DNA of 64,000 nucleotides from Planctomycetota bacterium. Its GTDB lineage: Bacteria; Planctomycetota; E44-bin39. Positions 32,821 through 41,927 of the stretch are shown piece by piece. The position numbers and the translations under genes were made by a program. The stretch is from contig SOJX01000049.1 in NCBI GenBank assembly GCA_004376375.1, positions 1 through 64,000 of the forward strand, given 5' to 3'. Position 1 is the stretch's first letter; every line of letters starts with the position of its first letter. The notes under the pieces are model-generated. The model was not told where the DNA came from. It saw only the letters and a program-made list of their open reading frames with translations, and did not search any database.

Positions 32821-34178
32821 TCGGCCGGTCTCTGGCGGCCGCGCTGCTTGTCCTTGCGCCTTCCTTATGCGGGTGTGCATATCTTACCGACCGCGTCCGC
32901 GATTTTGCCGACATATTCCATGGAGAGCTGCATCTCGGGCCCGGTATACACGCCAACGCGCAGGTGACGCGCTTCTGCAACGCGGGGTTGGGCTTCAGAG
33001 CCACGGAGGCCTACGGTTTTATCGGCCGCCGGGCCGGCAAATGGGAGGACCGCCGATTCGATTGTTCGGCGCCTGTCCCTTATTTCGGCCCCCGCATCGG
33101 ACTCGGGTGGTCCAGCCGCAACCGGTTAAGCGGCACTGTTGAGCAGTCGCCTGCGGACGTTTTCAGCCGGTGGGCCGGCGATTATCATCCTCTTTCCGAT
33201 TCAAACCGCCGCCCCGGCGATATCGGCGGCGGGGTCTGCGCGCTTTTCATCGGAATAAGTTTTCATGTTTCATTATTCGAGCTGGCCGATTTTATAAGCG
33301 GCCTGGCATGTATCGATATTATGCAGGACGACGACGCGGGATTGCTCAGGCGGTTCGATTCGGCGGATGCGGATAAACGTCTTGCAGCATACGAGAAATT
33401 CTTTTCCCGGCGCGGCGACTGCGCCGGCGCGTGGGAGCCGACCGAATATGAGCGCGCGCTGCTGGACGACGCCGGTTTCGCGTATCCTGATAAATTCGCA
33501 CTAAAGCTTCTCAACGACCCGGACGACCGCATCGCAAAACTCGGCGCGCAGATGCTGCCCGTGCCGGCGCAGTTCGATTTCATTTCCCTTGCGGCCCGGC
33601 TCGGGGAGTCGACTCCGGCCCGTTTCAGCGCCGAGGCGTTCGGGGAAATGGACGCTCTGCCGCGCGATGAAAACAGCGAGAAAAAAATCAACCGCGCCAT
33701 CGAATTACTCGGCGCCGGCCTTCCCCCGGAGCATTTTGTTTCGCGTAAAAACCCGGGCGCGGTGCCGGGCCTTATTTCAGCAATAAAGGGAAAGAAAACC
33801 CGGGAAGAAATCTCCACGTATCTTGCGGCATTGAACAAGCAGAAAGACGCCCGCGCCGTTCCGGCTCTTGTCTCGCTCCTCGGTGAAGTGGAAGATAACG
33901 CGAAACCCGACGTCCTCTATTCGCTCCTCAGGCACGAGTCGTACGGCGACGGCGACCTCGGCGCCTTTCGCGGATTCATAAAGGAACGCCATAACACGGA
34001 TACGGCTTCCTGGTACGCGATTGAGATCATTGTGCGGGGGGGCGACGGTGCAATGCTGGGCCGGGTGCAGAAGGCGGCGGAGACCCGCGGCCAATGGCTG
34101 CCTGTGCAGGTGGCGAAACTCATCCTCAGCCGCCGCAGTTTCGCCGTTGAAGACCTGCTGCCCTACCGCGACCGTTAG
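32817..34178 (+). CDS. Lipoprotein with C-terminal HEAT repeats
   Basis: The 453-residue product has a lipoprotein signal peptide ending in LCGC, an N-terminal glycine-rich beta-type domain (about 25-160; HLGPGIHANAQVTRFCNAGL, FGPRIGLGWSSRNRL), and a helical second half with HEAT-like units (VPGLISAIKGKKTREEISTY, VPALVSLLGEVEDNAKPDVL). It overlaps the Memo gene by 4 bases. The N-terminal domain may be an outer-membrane-associated barrel-like module; I cannot assign a function. Confidence 0.75.
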   Translation: MIGRSLAAALLVLAPSLCGCAYLTDRVRDFADIFHGELHLGPGIHANAQVTRFCNAGLGFRATEAYGFIGRRAGKWEDRRFDCSAPVPYFGPRIGLGWSSRNRLSGTVEQSPADVFSRWAGDYHPLSDSNRRPGDIGGGVCALFIGISFHVSLFELADFISGLACIDIMQDDDAGLLRRFDSADADKRLAAYEKFFSRRGDCAGAWEPTEYERALLDDAGFAYPDKFALKLLNDPDDRIAKLGAQMLPVPAQFDFISLAARLGESTPARFSAEAFGEMDALPRDENSEKKINRAIELLGAGLPPEHFVSRKNPGAVPGLISAIKGKKTREEISTYLAALNKQKDARAVPALVSLLGEVEDNAKPDVLYSLLRHESYGDGDLGAFRGFIKERHNTDTASWYAIEIIVRGGDGAMLGRVQKAAETRGQWLPVQVAKLILSRRSFAVEDLLPYRDR

Positions 34179-34197
34179 ACCTTTTTAAAAAAACTCT

Positions 34198-34225
34198 TTG
34201 AGCTCAGCGCCTTCGGATGTATCAT
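34198..34225 (+). promoter_or_regulatory. Candidate promoter for arsC
   Basis: TTGAGC (34198-34203), a 16-base spacer and TATCAT (34220-34225). It is the only promoter-like pair in the 93 bases between the HEAT lipoprotein gene and arsC. Confidence 0.4.
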
Positions 34226-34271
34226 AATAGTATAGATTTGATGTCATTGCGCTTCAGAGCAGGGGTTTGTC

Positions 34272-34673
34272 ATGAAAAACGTGCTGTTCGTATGTGTGAA
34301 CAATTCGTGCCGCAGCCAGATGGCGGAAGCGTTTGCACGAAGGCATGCGCCTGAAAATATACAGATTTACTCTGCCGGCACCAACCCGACAGGTATTCAC
34401 CCCCGCGTATTCGAGGTTATGGGCGAAATTGGCGCACCTGTTGAAGGTCAGTATTCCAAGTCGCTTGACGAAGTTCCGCTGGACCGAATTGATACATGCA
34501 TAACGATATGCGGCAGCAAGGATTCCTGCCCGTCCATTCCCGGCGCAGCCCACCAGAACTGGGGATTGCCCAATCCTGCCGCTGCATTCGGCACCAAAGA
34601 TGAGGTATTGACGACATTCAGAAGTGTCCGCGATGAAATTAATAAACGTGTAAAGGCTTTGTTTGGAAAGTAA
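34272..34673 (+). CDS. arsC: Arsenate reductase (thioredoxin-coupled, LMW-phosphatase fold)
   Basis: The 133-residue product has the phosphatase loop VCVNNSCRSQMAEAF (CX5R), the second cysteine region CGSKDSCPSIPG, and a final active-site region NWGLPNPAAA close to the usual DP motif. In this family three cysteines relay electrons while arsenate is reduced to arsenite. No arsenite pump or ArsR is beside it; the next gene is a cytochrome with a metal-binding tail. Confidence 0.85.
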   Translation: MKNVLFVCVNNSCRSQMAEAFARRHAPENIQIYSAGTNPTGIHPRVFEVMGEIGAPVEGQYSKSLDEVPLDRIDTCITICGSKDSCPSIPGAAHQNWGLPNPAAAFGTKDEVLTTFRSVRDEINKRVKALFGK

Positions 34674-34782
34674 AAAAATTCCGAATAAACTGGCATAAGT
34701 ACCGTCTAAAACTGTAAATTCAGAGCAATTTCAGACCCCCTGTAATAACACACGAATGGGAACTCCGGTTCGAGGAGATGAC

Positions 34783-35274
34783 ATGAAAGCACAACCTTTT
34801 TTCCTGATACTACTTATAGTGGCTTTTTCCATGCTGGCGCCGGCCGGAGAAAAAGAAGATAAATCCCGGAAAAAGGCCGATAAGAAGAAACCTTCACCCG
34901 GAAAAGTGATGCAGGGAAAGATTATCTTTAACAACAGCGGTTATTTCAAGCCGGGCAGCAAGTCCTGTGCATCGTGCCATGTAACCGCCGGAAAGAACAG
35001 CCTGGCCGGCAGCGCCGACCGCTTGTCGGAAAAGGAGTTACGCAAGGAGATAAACTACTGCATTAAAGAGCGCATCAAAGGCAAGGAGAGGAAAGAAACT
35101 TCGACCGTAATGCGCGCCCTTGTCGCTTATCTGCAGTCGCTGAAAAAGGATAAGGACTGCAAGATCAGATATATCTACATATGCCCGGATGCCTGCGAAG
35201 GGGAAAAGTCGTACAAGAACCCGGGCGGTTGCCCGGAGTGTAAGAAAAAGATGCGCCGGATCAGGATTGATTAA
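34783..35274 (+). CDS. Cytochrome c with C-terminal heavy-metal-binding-like ribbon
   Basis: The ATG at 34783 has GAGGAG at good spacing. The 163-residue product has a signal peptide, a Lys-rich linker and a small class I cytochrome c core with the haem motif CASCH (near residue 67) and a possible Met ligand in STVMRALVAYLQSL. The last 30 residues contain ICPDACEGE...GGCPECKKKM, which resembles the heavy-metal-binding HMBD ribbon (YxCPM...CPxCGM). The combination suggests a periplasmic electron carrier with a metal site. Its position after arsC hints at metalloid chemistry, but this is inference. Confidence 0.75.
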   Translation: MKAQPFFLILLIVAFSMLAPAGEKEDKSRKKADKKKPSPGKVMQGKIIFNNSGYFKPGSKSCASCHVTAGKNSLAGSADRLSEKELRKEINYCIKERIKGKERKETSTVMRALVAYLQSLKKDKDCKIRYIYICPDACEGEKSYKNPGGCPECKKKMRRIRID

Positions 35275-35317
35275 GAACCTGCTGAAAGTCCGTGCAGAAT
35301 ATTACTCCTTAAAGTGA

Positions 35318-35378
35318 AAAGAGACAGTGCCCCCTACACTGTCTCTTTCCGCCGATTCCGTTGAGATAGGCCTATCTC
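35318..35378. repeat. Two adjacent palindromes after the cytochrome gene
   Basis: AAAGAGACAGTG and CACTGTCTCTTT form a perfect 12-bp stem with a 7-base loop (35318-35348). Fifteen bases later is the perfect 16-base palindrome GAGATAGGCCTATCTC (35363-35378). The first could end the cytochrome transcript; the gacagtgcccc word recalls the motif flanking hicB at 5196. Confidence 0.65.
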
Positions 35379-35381
35379 TTT

Positions 35382-35732
35382 TCAGAATCCTTTTAAACCA
35401 ACCGCCCCCGATATCTCCGGCACGGCATCGGGCAATTTTCCCATTGCCCGGTAAACCTTGCTCCGGTCGATAATCCTGCCCTTGGAGCGGAAGTATGGCG
35501 CATTGGGTATCCCCGTGCGCACTTCCCCTCTCATTTTTTTCGTGATTGTCCGCGGCATCATGAATGCGGCTTTTGCATTCGCGCTCTGCCGCGGATTGCA
35601 CCTCCCAGCAGCAGTCGGCCGAGACTTTCGTTTTGGCCGGTGCTTTTTTGAACTGTGGGGTTGCCAATCAACCCGGACAAGTATATTCAGGAGGTGCTGA
35701 CTCGTCAACAGATTTCTGCGCGCGTATTTCAA
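35382..35732 (-). CDS. Weak ORF of unknown nature
   Basis: The 116-residue frame has a basic N-terminal half and a C-terminal half (TGIPNAPYFRSKGRIIDRSK, then VYRAMGKLPDAVPEIS) that looks protein-like, but I do not recognise it. There is no good ribosome binding site, and overlapping frames on both strands are open. It may be a fragment of a transposase or nothing. The annotation is tentative. Confidence 0.2.
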   Translation of the reverse strand: MKYARRNLLTSQHLLNILVRVDWQPHSSKKHRPKRKSRPTAAGRCNPRQSANAKAAFMMPRTITKKMRGEVRTGIPNAPYFRSKGRIIDRSKVYRAMGKLPDAVPEISGAVGLKGF

Positions 35733-35842
35733 CGGCGGCTGCGCATGCAGCGGCGGAAAAAAGCATCCTTATCTAACTTGAGCGATGTATGCGACGTGTA
35801 TTTTGCTAAAATGACAATCGGGCTGAAAGGCGCTTAATTACT

Positions 35843-35865
35843 GGCATAGAGCGCGATGCCTTTTT
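35843..35865 (+). terminator. Terminator-like hairpin
   Basis: GGCAT, 8-base loop, ATGCC, then five T residues. It follows the stop (TAA at 35835-35837) of a short plus-strand frame, which is the only hint that something on that strand was once transcribed here. Confidence 0.4.
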
Positions 35866-36253
35866 CAACTTGCTCGTCGCATTTAGTGATTGATATCACG
35901 ACCTGTCGGAAATCATAATCTGTGTTTGACTTTATCGCCAGACGTTTGAAGGTGTTTGACACGGCATGTAAAAGTTAGTGCGAACTGCAATCTTCAATAA
36001 CGGAAAGAATTTTTTTGAACAGAAATGAAATATATTTTGGATTGTCTCGCGGAAGGGAGGGTCCGGGATGGTACGATATGGATTCGTGTCATGAAAAACG
36101 CCCAAAGTAGTTCAGCCGTATTCAGTTTCGGCGATTTTGACTTTTGATTGCCAAAATACTTTACAGAATAATACGTGAGACCGGTGCGGCAGCGTCAAAG
36201 TTAAACGTATACTGATGTATCAAATGTAAAAAAAAGATACGTATGTAAAAAGG

Positions 36254-36649
36254 TCAGTGCATTTGTGAGCGGATTACGTAACGGAAGATTTCGTCCTGCC
36301 CCTCTTTCGTTATCTCGCGGAACTTCAACCCCATGGCGCACTTGTCCGCGCCCTCGGGTATTGCTTCGATCCAGGCCACGCGTGTAAGCGCTTTGACGGG
36401 ATTTATAAGCTTGGGAATGAGGATATTTACTCCAACGACAATGTGCTGCATCAGAAGCGGCGTAATCCAGTCCGGTTTCGGCAACTGCCCGAGGAGCAGG
36501 AGGCCGCTGCCCGATATATTTCTTGTAACGCCCCCGCGAACTTTATCGTCGCCGAGATCAAGCTCGCGGGAGAGAAATCTATAGCGTACGGGTATGTCGA
36601 CTTTAATGCGGACAAATTCCCTTTTCTCTGTCTCGTATTCGAAACTCAT
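36254..36649 (-). CDS. PilZ-domain protein
   Basis: The 131-residue product has the PilZ arginine start KREFVRIKVDIPVRYRF and the second motif TRNISGSGLLLLG (NxSxxG), then the strand pattern ending CAMGLKFREI. It should bind cyclic di-GMP. It is the second PilZ protein in this window and lies alone downstream of fhs in transcription order, about 125 bases away and beyond a hairpin. Confidence 0.85.
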   Translation of the reverse strand: MSFEYETEKREFVRIKVDIPVRYRFLSRELDLGDDKVRGGVTRNISGSGLLLLGQLPKPDWITPLLMQHIVVGVNILIPKLINPVKALTRVAWIEAIPEGADKCAMGLKFREITKEGQDEIFRYVIRSQMH

Positions 36650-36726
36650 TGACCTTACTCCCCTAAACCCGCCGTATTAGGCGCTTCCGCAAAGCGGCGG
36701 TTTGACTTGATATTCCGAAGCAATTC

Positions 36727-36765
36727 TCCCGGGGAAGCGTAAACGGCGCTCCCCCGGGATTTTTT
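36727..36765. terminator. Strong hairpin between fhs and pilZ
   Basis: TCCCGGGG with AGCG pairs to CGCT with CCCCGGGA across a 7-base loop. The T tract follows on the plus strand, while fhs ends on the minus strand just beside it, so as a terminator for fhs it lacks a U tail. It may work by stem strength or as an mRNA 3'-end stabiliser. Confidence 0.5.
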
Positions 36766-36776
36766 CAAAGATTAGC

Positions 36777-38474
36777 CTAGAAAAGCCCGACAACCTTGCC
36801 TGTTTCAAGATCAATGTCGATATTTGTGCCGGCAGGAATCGTCGGCAGCCCGGGCATTGTGCTCATCTGACCGCAAAGCGGGTAAATGAAACCGGCGCCT
36901 ACACTTGCACGAACCTCCCTGATCGGAAGCGTGAATCCTTCCGGGCGTCCGACCAGTTTTGGATCATGTGACAGTGAGAGGTGAGTCTTAGCCATGCAGA
37001 GAGGCAGGTTACCGAAACCGGATGCCTCAAACTGCTTTATCTGGCGATTTGCCAGCGGTGTGTAAGAAACATCCGCGGCGCCGTAGATTTTCGTGGCGAC
37101 TGTCTCGATTTTTTCCTTTAAGGGCTTTTTGACATCATAGAGAAACTTGAAGTTCGAAGGCTTGTCGCAGGCTGCAACAAAGGCTTCTGCCACCTCGCGC
37201 CCGCCTTCGCCGCCGTCGGCGTGCACGTCCGATACGGCAATCGACTCAGCGCCTGCATCATCGGCAATTCGCCTGACAGCTTCGACTTCGTCGTCAGTAT
37301 CGGTGCCGAACCGGTTTATGATAACGACGGTCGGAACGCCGAACTTATTGACGTTTTCTATGTGTTTCGCCAGGTTGGCGCCGCCTTCTTCAACGTCGCC
37401 CGGGTTGTTTTCTGTAAGCTCCTTGGGCAGCGGTTTGCCGGCAACGACCTTGTATTTGCCGCTGTGGTGTTTCAATGCGCGGACAGTTGCCACGAGCCCC
37501 ACGGCATCGGGAACAAGACCGCTTGTGCGGCATTTGATGTCGAAAAACTTCTCGGCACCCATGTCCGCCCCGAAGCCTGCTTCGGTTGTGACATAATCGG
37601 TAAGCCTGAGTGCGATCTGGTCGGCGATGATGGAAGAGTTGCCGTGCGCGATGTTTGCAAACGGACCGGCATGAACAAATGCGGGCTGGCCTTCAAGCGT
37701 CTGCATGAGCGTCGGCTTGATAGCGTCCATCATCAGGACGGTGGCGCTGCCTGCGACTTTCAGGTCTTCGGTAGTTACGGGTTTGCCGTCGCGGTTGAAA
37801 CCGACCACGATTCTGCCGATACGCTCGCGCATATCCTTCAGTCCTGAAGTTAGCGCAAGAATCGCCATGATTTCGCTGGCCACGGTAATGTCAAAGCCGG
37901 TCTGGCGCGGATAGCCGTTCGCGCGTCCGCCGAGGCCGATTACAATGTCACGCAAGGCGCGGTCTGATACGTCCATCACCCTGCGCCAGTTGACATTAAG
38001 AGGATCCAGGTTGTGAGGATTGCCCTTCAGAATTGAAGTGTCGAGGAACGCGGCAATCAGGTTGTGGGCGGCTGTGATGGCATGGATATCGCCGGTCAGA
38101 TGGAGGTTGAAGTCCTCCATCGGAATGACCTGCGAGTACCCGCCACCGGCCGCGCCACCCTTGATGCCGAAAACCGGACCCATGGAAGGCTGGCGGATGC
38201 AGGTAATTACATTCTTACCGATTTTCCCGAAACCCTGGGTCAGACCGATTGTGCTGACCGTTTTACCTTCACCGAGCGGTGTCGGCGTGATTGCAGTAAT
38301 CAGAATGTACTTCCCCTTTGGCCGGTCCTTCAACCGGTCAAGGATATCGAGCTTTACTTTTGCCTTGTAGTCGCCGGAAAGCTCGAGTTCGTCGCGGTTG
38401 ACGCCCGCTTTTTCGGCGATCTCCCATATCGGCTGCATTGTTGCAGCCTGGGCGATGTCGAGGTCCGATTTCAT
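36777..38474 (-). CDS. fhs: Formate-tetrahydrofolate ligase
   Basis: Fhs joins formate to tetrahydrofolate using ATP, feeding one-carbon metabolism and, in acetogens, the Wood-Ljungdahl pathway. The 565-residue product has the phosphate loop TPTPLGEGKTVSTIGL, RQPSMGPVFGIKGGAAGGGY and the C-terminal PTIPAGTNIDIDLETG. Length is normal. GGAGGG precedes the ATG. No other folate-pathway genes are adjacent. Confidence 0.97.
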   Translation of the reverse strand: MKSDLDIAQAATMQPIWEIAEKAGVNRDELELSGDYKAKVKLDILDRLKDRPKGKYILITAITPTPLGEGKTVSTIGLTQGFGKIGKNVITCIRQPSMGPVFGIKGGAAGGGYSQVIPMEDFNLHLTGDIHAITAAHNLIAAFLDTSILKGNPHNLDPLNVNWRRVMDVSDRALRDIVIGLGGRANGYPRQTGFDITVASEIMAILALTSGLKDMRERIGRIVVGFNRDGKPVTTEDLKVAGSATVLMMDAIKPTLMQTLEGQPAFVHAGPFANIAHGNSSIIADQIALRLTDYVTTEAGFGADMGAEKFFDIKCRTSGLVPDAVGLVATVRALKHHSGKYKVVAGKPLPKELTENNPGDVEEGGANLAKHIENVNKFGVPTVVIINRFGTDTDDEVEAVRRIADDAGAESIAVSDVHADGGEGGREVAEAFVAACDKPSNFKFLYDVKKPLKEKIETVATKIYGAADVSYTPLANRQIKQFEASGFGNLPLCMAKTHLSLSHDPKLVGRPEGFTLPIREVRASVGAGFIYPLCGQMSTMPGLPTIPAGTNIDIDLETGKVVGLF

Positions 38475-38501
38475 CGTGGTGCCCTCCTGGTTTTGATTAA
38501 A

Positions 38502-38518
38502 GGTAAGATATCTTATCC
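38502..38518. promoter_or_regulatory. Palindrome upstream of fhs
   Basis: GG-TA-AGATATCT-TA-TCC is nearly symmetric, with a perfect AAGATATCTT core. It lies 28 bases before the fhs ATG in the divergent region shared with the porin gene and could be an operator; no regulator is known. Confidence 0.3.
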
Positions 38519-38685
38519 TAAAAGGTTATTATTCTTTTCCCGCATTTCCCCGGCGCCGGAGCAGTACGAACGCCTCCCCCGGTCCTTACTCCATAAACGG
38601 GCGAAAATTCTAGCATATCCGACATATACCGTCAATGAAAAATCGAAATACCCGGGTATAGCTTTATGTTTCATCTGGAATTTAT

Positions 38686-38714
38686 TTGCAGCATGGTCAC
38701 GGCTTCGCTATAAG
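38686..38714 (+). promoter_or_regulatory. Promoter of the outer-membrane protein gene
   Basis: TTGCAG (38686-38691), a 17-base spacer and TATAAG (38709-38714), 34 bases upstream of the ATG at 38749, followed by a GGAGG site. Confidence 0.6.
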
Positions 38715-38748
38715 AACGTAAGCAAACCTGTTACGCCACGGAGGGTGT

Positions 38749-40299
38749 ATGAGACTTTCTATCAGCTTTCTGGTAATTCTATGGTTGATTATCCCTGCTT
38801 CGGCCGGCGAAATTACGCCTGATAAAGAAAAGGAGCCGGAGGTCAAGGTTGATTCCGAATCCGATAACGACCAGCTCAAGGACCTGGTGAGACAAATCCT
38901 GCGTGAGCTCGAAGAGGAAAAGGAAGAGAAAAAGAAGACAGAAACTGAAAAACCCACCGCCGCGGAAAAGGAACCCGAGAAAGATGATAAGGAGCCCCTG
39001 TTCGGCTTCCCGATGAAGAATAACAGGAAAGGCTTCAGGTTCTACCTGGGCGGGTTACTTGACATCGAGCATATCTGGCATGAAACAAACGAAGGCAATG
39101 TGGATTTCATTACGGGAAAAGAATCGGGCGAATGGGAAGGGATTTTCAGGCTGAAGGAGTTCAAACTCATTCCCGAGGCGCGCTTCGGCTCTTTTGCCAC
39201 TTTGAAGGGGGAACTCGTATTCAAGAATATTGGAAACTACCGGACTAAGGGACACACGCATACGGTGGATGTTACTACCGGAAGCGTCTCGGAAACAACT
39301 TCGGAGTCCGACGATGAATACAAGACCAGCGCCGGGATAGAGGAATTTCACATAACGTTTCATCTCCCTTATGAGCACAAGCTGAAAATCGGACTCTATG
39401 AAAGATGGATGAGGCCGTCCCGTAAAACGGAAACATATCCCATGCTCGGCACCGCGTTCTGGTGGGACGAAACCATGCAGGTCCTTCTCACGGGCGAAAA
39501 ACTCACGGACTGGGGATTATACTACGCTCTCGGTTGGGGAACGGGCCTGACGTTCGGCAGCAAGGACATCGGTAACCGCAAAAGCCCTGCGACGGCGGGT
39601 GCGAACGCGGGCGAAGACCGGATATTCCACGACGACGACTGGGGAGATGAAAAAAAATGGGAATATACCGCCGGCCTGGGCTTCCGGTACGGCCTTAACC
39701 CCGAAAAGGACAAGAAGAGAAAAAAGGAGTATCTCGACCTGCGTGTATACTATTTCAACTCCCGAATGCTGGATGATGAAATCCAGTATCTGCAGGATCA
39801 TGTCTCCGGCTATCTCGGCACGCTCCAGCACCAGCACCGGGCCGGAGGAAGGTTCGAGTATTCCAGAAAAGGTTTTTATGCGGAAGCCGAATACGTGTGG
39901 GCCCGCGATGCCAGACTGGACCGGTACGGCTCATCTTTCGCGCTTGGATACAAGTTCAAGCTCGGCCCGGAAGGCAGGGGATATGAATACGGCAAAGAAA
40001 AGACCTGTATCTTCAAGTCTGTTTTCCCGCTGGTAAGGTTCGACGTCATGGAGCACAGCCTGCGCGGCTTCGTGATTGATAGTGCTTCCGGTCTGCCGGT
40101 GAAATACAGGAAGAATGTTAATGACCCGGCCGTGTGGGATCGGACCCAGCTTACGCTTGCGGTCATAACCGAGCTGACCGACAATATGGAACTGAAACTC
40201 GAATACGTAATCCGGGACGAAAATACGGGCGGCTTTACTTCGGCGGAAAGAAATGTTGATAATGACGAGATTCTTTTATTTTTCAGCTTCAAGTTTTAG
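38749..40299 (+). CDS. Outer-membrane beta-barrel (porin-like) protein
   Basis: The 516-residue product has a signal peptide (ending PASAG), a Glu/Lys-rich coiled-coil-like segment (residues 25-80; a periplasmic anchor is likely), and then alternating strands with aromatic girdles to the end. It terminates in LLFFSFKF, the C-terminal Phe signature used by the BAM machinery. The layout matches phosphate-selective porin OprP/OprO-type or alginate-porin-type families, but I cannot fix the substrate. It shows that the cell has an outer membrane. It has its own promoter and a GGAGG site. Confidence 0.8.
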   Translation: MRLSISFLVILWLIIPASAGEITPDKEKEPEVKVDSESDNDQLKDLVRQILRELEEEKEEKKKTETEKPTAAEKEPEKDDKEPLFGFPMKNNRKGFRFYLGGLLDIEHIWHETNEGNVDFITGKESGEWEGIFRLKEFKLIPEARFGSFATLKGELVFKNIGNYRTKGHTHTVDVTTGSVSETTSESDDEYKTSAGIEEFHITFHLPYEHKLKIGLYERWMRPSRKTETYPMLGTAFWWDETMQVLLTGEKLTDWGLYYALGWGTGLTFGSKDIGNRKSPATAGANAGEDRIFHDDDWGDEKKWEYTAGLGFRYGLNPEKDKKRKKEYLDLRVYYFNSRMLDDEIQYLQDHVSGYLGTLQHQHRAGGRFEYSRKGFYAEAEYVWARDARLDRYGSSFALGYKFKLGPEGRGYEYGKEKTCIFKSVFPLVRFDVMEHSLRGFVIDSASGLPVKYRKNVNDPAVWDRTQLTLAVITELTDNMELKLEYVIRDENTGGFTSAERNVDNDEILLFFSFKF

Positions 40300-40318
40300 A
40301 ATATTATAAAACTGTTAC

Positions 40319-40340
40319 GCGGGCGGGCAGGCCCGCACGC
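40319..40340. terminator. GC palindrome between convergent genes
   Basis: GCGGGCGGGC and its near-perfect inverse GCCCGCACGC form a stem with one mismatch. It lies between the 3' ends of the porin (plus) and rmuC (minus), where it could stop transcripts from both sides. It resembles the inner palindrome at 6466-6530. Confidence 0.5.
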
Positions 40341-40348
40341 CGGATATA

Positions 40349-41698
40349 CTAATCTTCCTCTTTATTAAATTCAGCCGGGATTTCGCGGATCGGCTTTTCT
40401 ATCATTTTTACTTCCTTGATTTCTGATGATTCCGGTACGGTTCCGAGCTCAACCAGCCTGACCCCGCTGGGCCTCACGCGCGTTTCCCATGATCGTACCG
40501 CTTTGTTGAAGGTTTCTCTCGCCTTATCCAGGCTCGAACCGACTCCGGCGAAATGGAAGCCGAACTTCTGTACCCTTTCAAATAGTTCTTTCGCTGCTTC
40601 TGCTATTCTCCCGGCATTTTCGGCCATTTTGCTCTGCTGCCAGACAAGCGCGGCACTGCGGAGAAGTGCGATCAGATTAATCGGGCTTGCCAGGATAACG
40701 TTCTGTCTTGTTCCGTCTTCGATAAGGTTTCCGTCATACATAAGCGCGGCACTGAAGAACGATTCCGCGGGCAGGAACATCACGACGAAATCCATCGATC
40801 CTTCCTGTTTCCAGTATTCTTTCCTGGCCAGCGCCTTCATATGATCCCGCACCTTCTTCGCATGTTGCTTCAGCGCTTCCTCCTTTTCACTATTATCCTG
40901 AGTCTCGAAAGCCTTGACATAATCGTCCCTCGGCACCTTTGAGTCGACAAGGATGAAGCGATTACCCGGAACATTTATCTTCAGGTCGGGTCTGATCGTG
41001 CGCTCATCACGCGACTCGGCCGTGGCCTGTTCCTCAAAATCGCAGTATCTGGACATCCCCGCCGCTTCGACCGCGTTGCGCAATGCCAGTTCGCCCCATT
41101 GGCCGCGTACCTGCGGCTTGCTGAGGGCATCGGCGAGTTTGCGCGCCTCGCCGGCAAGCATTTTGATTTGATCGTCGACTTTACCGTAGTCGCTTTTCAG
41201 GCTCTTTTCCATTTCCAGGACGTGTTTTTCATAACTTTCAAGCGTCGTCCTGAGCGGCTCAATGCGTTTGTCCAGATCGCCCTTCGTGGTTTCGAGAATT
41301 GTAGCGAGTGTTTCCTTGGCAAGCTTCAGGAACTCGTCACCGCTGCTTTTCAGTGCTTTGCCGGCGAGTGCGTCGAATGTATCGCTCAGCTTTTTCTGGG
41401 ATTCTTCAATTAACATGCGTTGCTCCTGCAGGTTTTTTCTTTCTTCTTCCAGACGGGCTTCGAAGGCAGTCCGCGCGGAACGTTCGGTATCGAGTTCTTT
41501 TCTCAAGCCGTCGATTTCACTTTCTTTTTCTTCCAGCTGTCCGCGTACCTCTTCGAGGCGTCCCTGAGAAGATTCGGCCTTTGCGTTGAGCTCGGAATTC
41601 TCCCTTGCGCGCATTGCGGCCGCACGTGCGGAAGCGATGAGCCATCCTGCAAGAGCGCCGATAACAAGTCCGGCAACGGCATATACTGCGTAAATCAT
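40349..41698 (-). CDS. rmuC: DNA recombination protein RmuC
   Basis: RmuC proteins limit inversion between short repeats and have a nuclease-like fold. The ATG at 41698 follows GGGGG and gives the usual N-terminal membrane segment (MIYAVYAVAGLVIGALAGWL). Residues 25-190 are coiled coil. The RmuC domain follows with VRGQWGELALRNAVEAAGM, RPDLKINVPGNRFILVDSKV and MDFVVMFLPAESFFSAAL. An ATG at 41755 would bury the membrane segment. Confidence 0.93.
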   Translation of the reverse strand: MIYAVYAVAGLVIGALAGWLIASARAAAMRARENSELNAKAESSQGRLEEVRGQLEEKESEIDGLRKELDTERSARTAFEARLEEERKNLQEQRMLIEESQKKLSDTFDALAGKALKSSGDEFLKLAKETLATILETTKGDLDKRIEPLRTTLESYEKHVLEMEKSLKSDYGKVDDQIKMLAGEARKLADALSKPQVRGQWGELALRNAVEAAGMSRYCDFEEQATAESRDERTIRPDLKINVPGNRFILVDSKVPRDDYVKAFETQDNSEKEEALKQHAKKVRDHMKALARKEYWKQEGSMDFVVMFLPAESFFSAALMYDGNLIEDGTRQNVILASPINLIALLRSAALVWQQSKMAENAGRIAEAAKELFERVQKFGFHFAGVGSSLDKARETFNKAVRSWETRVRPSGVRLVELGTVPESSEIKEVKMIEKPIREIPAEFNKEED

Positions 41699-41864
41699 TT
41701 TACCCCCGTATGTTGAACCGGGAAAACTGAAAACAAACGAGTCCGGGCGCAACATTCTGGAAGACGCCGCGCAAAACCATTATAACTTGTCAAGGATTCA
41801 TGTCCAGAAAATAGGTTTATTGCGGCTGGATTTCCGCAGTAAAGGCCCCTGGATAAGAAAGCAA

Positions 41865-41893
41865 TTGCATTCCCCCAAAACTCGTGGTAATAT
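41865..41893 (+). promoter_or_regulatory. Promoter of the kinase signalling cluster
   Basis: TTGCAT (41865-41870), a 17-base spacer and TAATAT (41888-41893). The next gene starts at 41928 after AAGGAGAG. The five plus-strand genes from 41928 to 54143 could all be read from here. Confidence 0.6.
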
Positions 41894-41927
41894 TACTGAA
41901 CAGGGGAAATGTAAGGAGAGTTAGTGT

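Larger units (their letters stand above)
35275..36253. other. 979-base region without a confident gene
   Basis: This stretch holds two hairpins (35318-35348, 35363-35378), two weak overlapping ORFs on opposite strands (minus 35382-35732, plus 35655-35837), a terminator-like hairpin (35843-35865) and then about 390 AT-rich bases up to the pilZ gene in which I see no gene. The mixture looks like the remains of a decayed insertion. Confidence 0.6.

Noticed and set aside
35655..35837. Short plus-strand gene before the hairpin at 35843
   Set aside because: A TGA lies two codons upstream, the only start is GTG without a ribosome site, and the sequence is not recognisable. Left as a note only.
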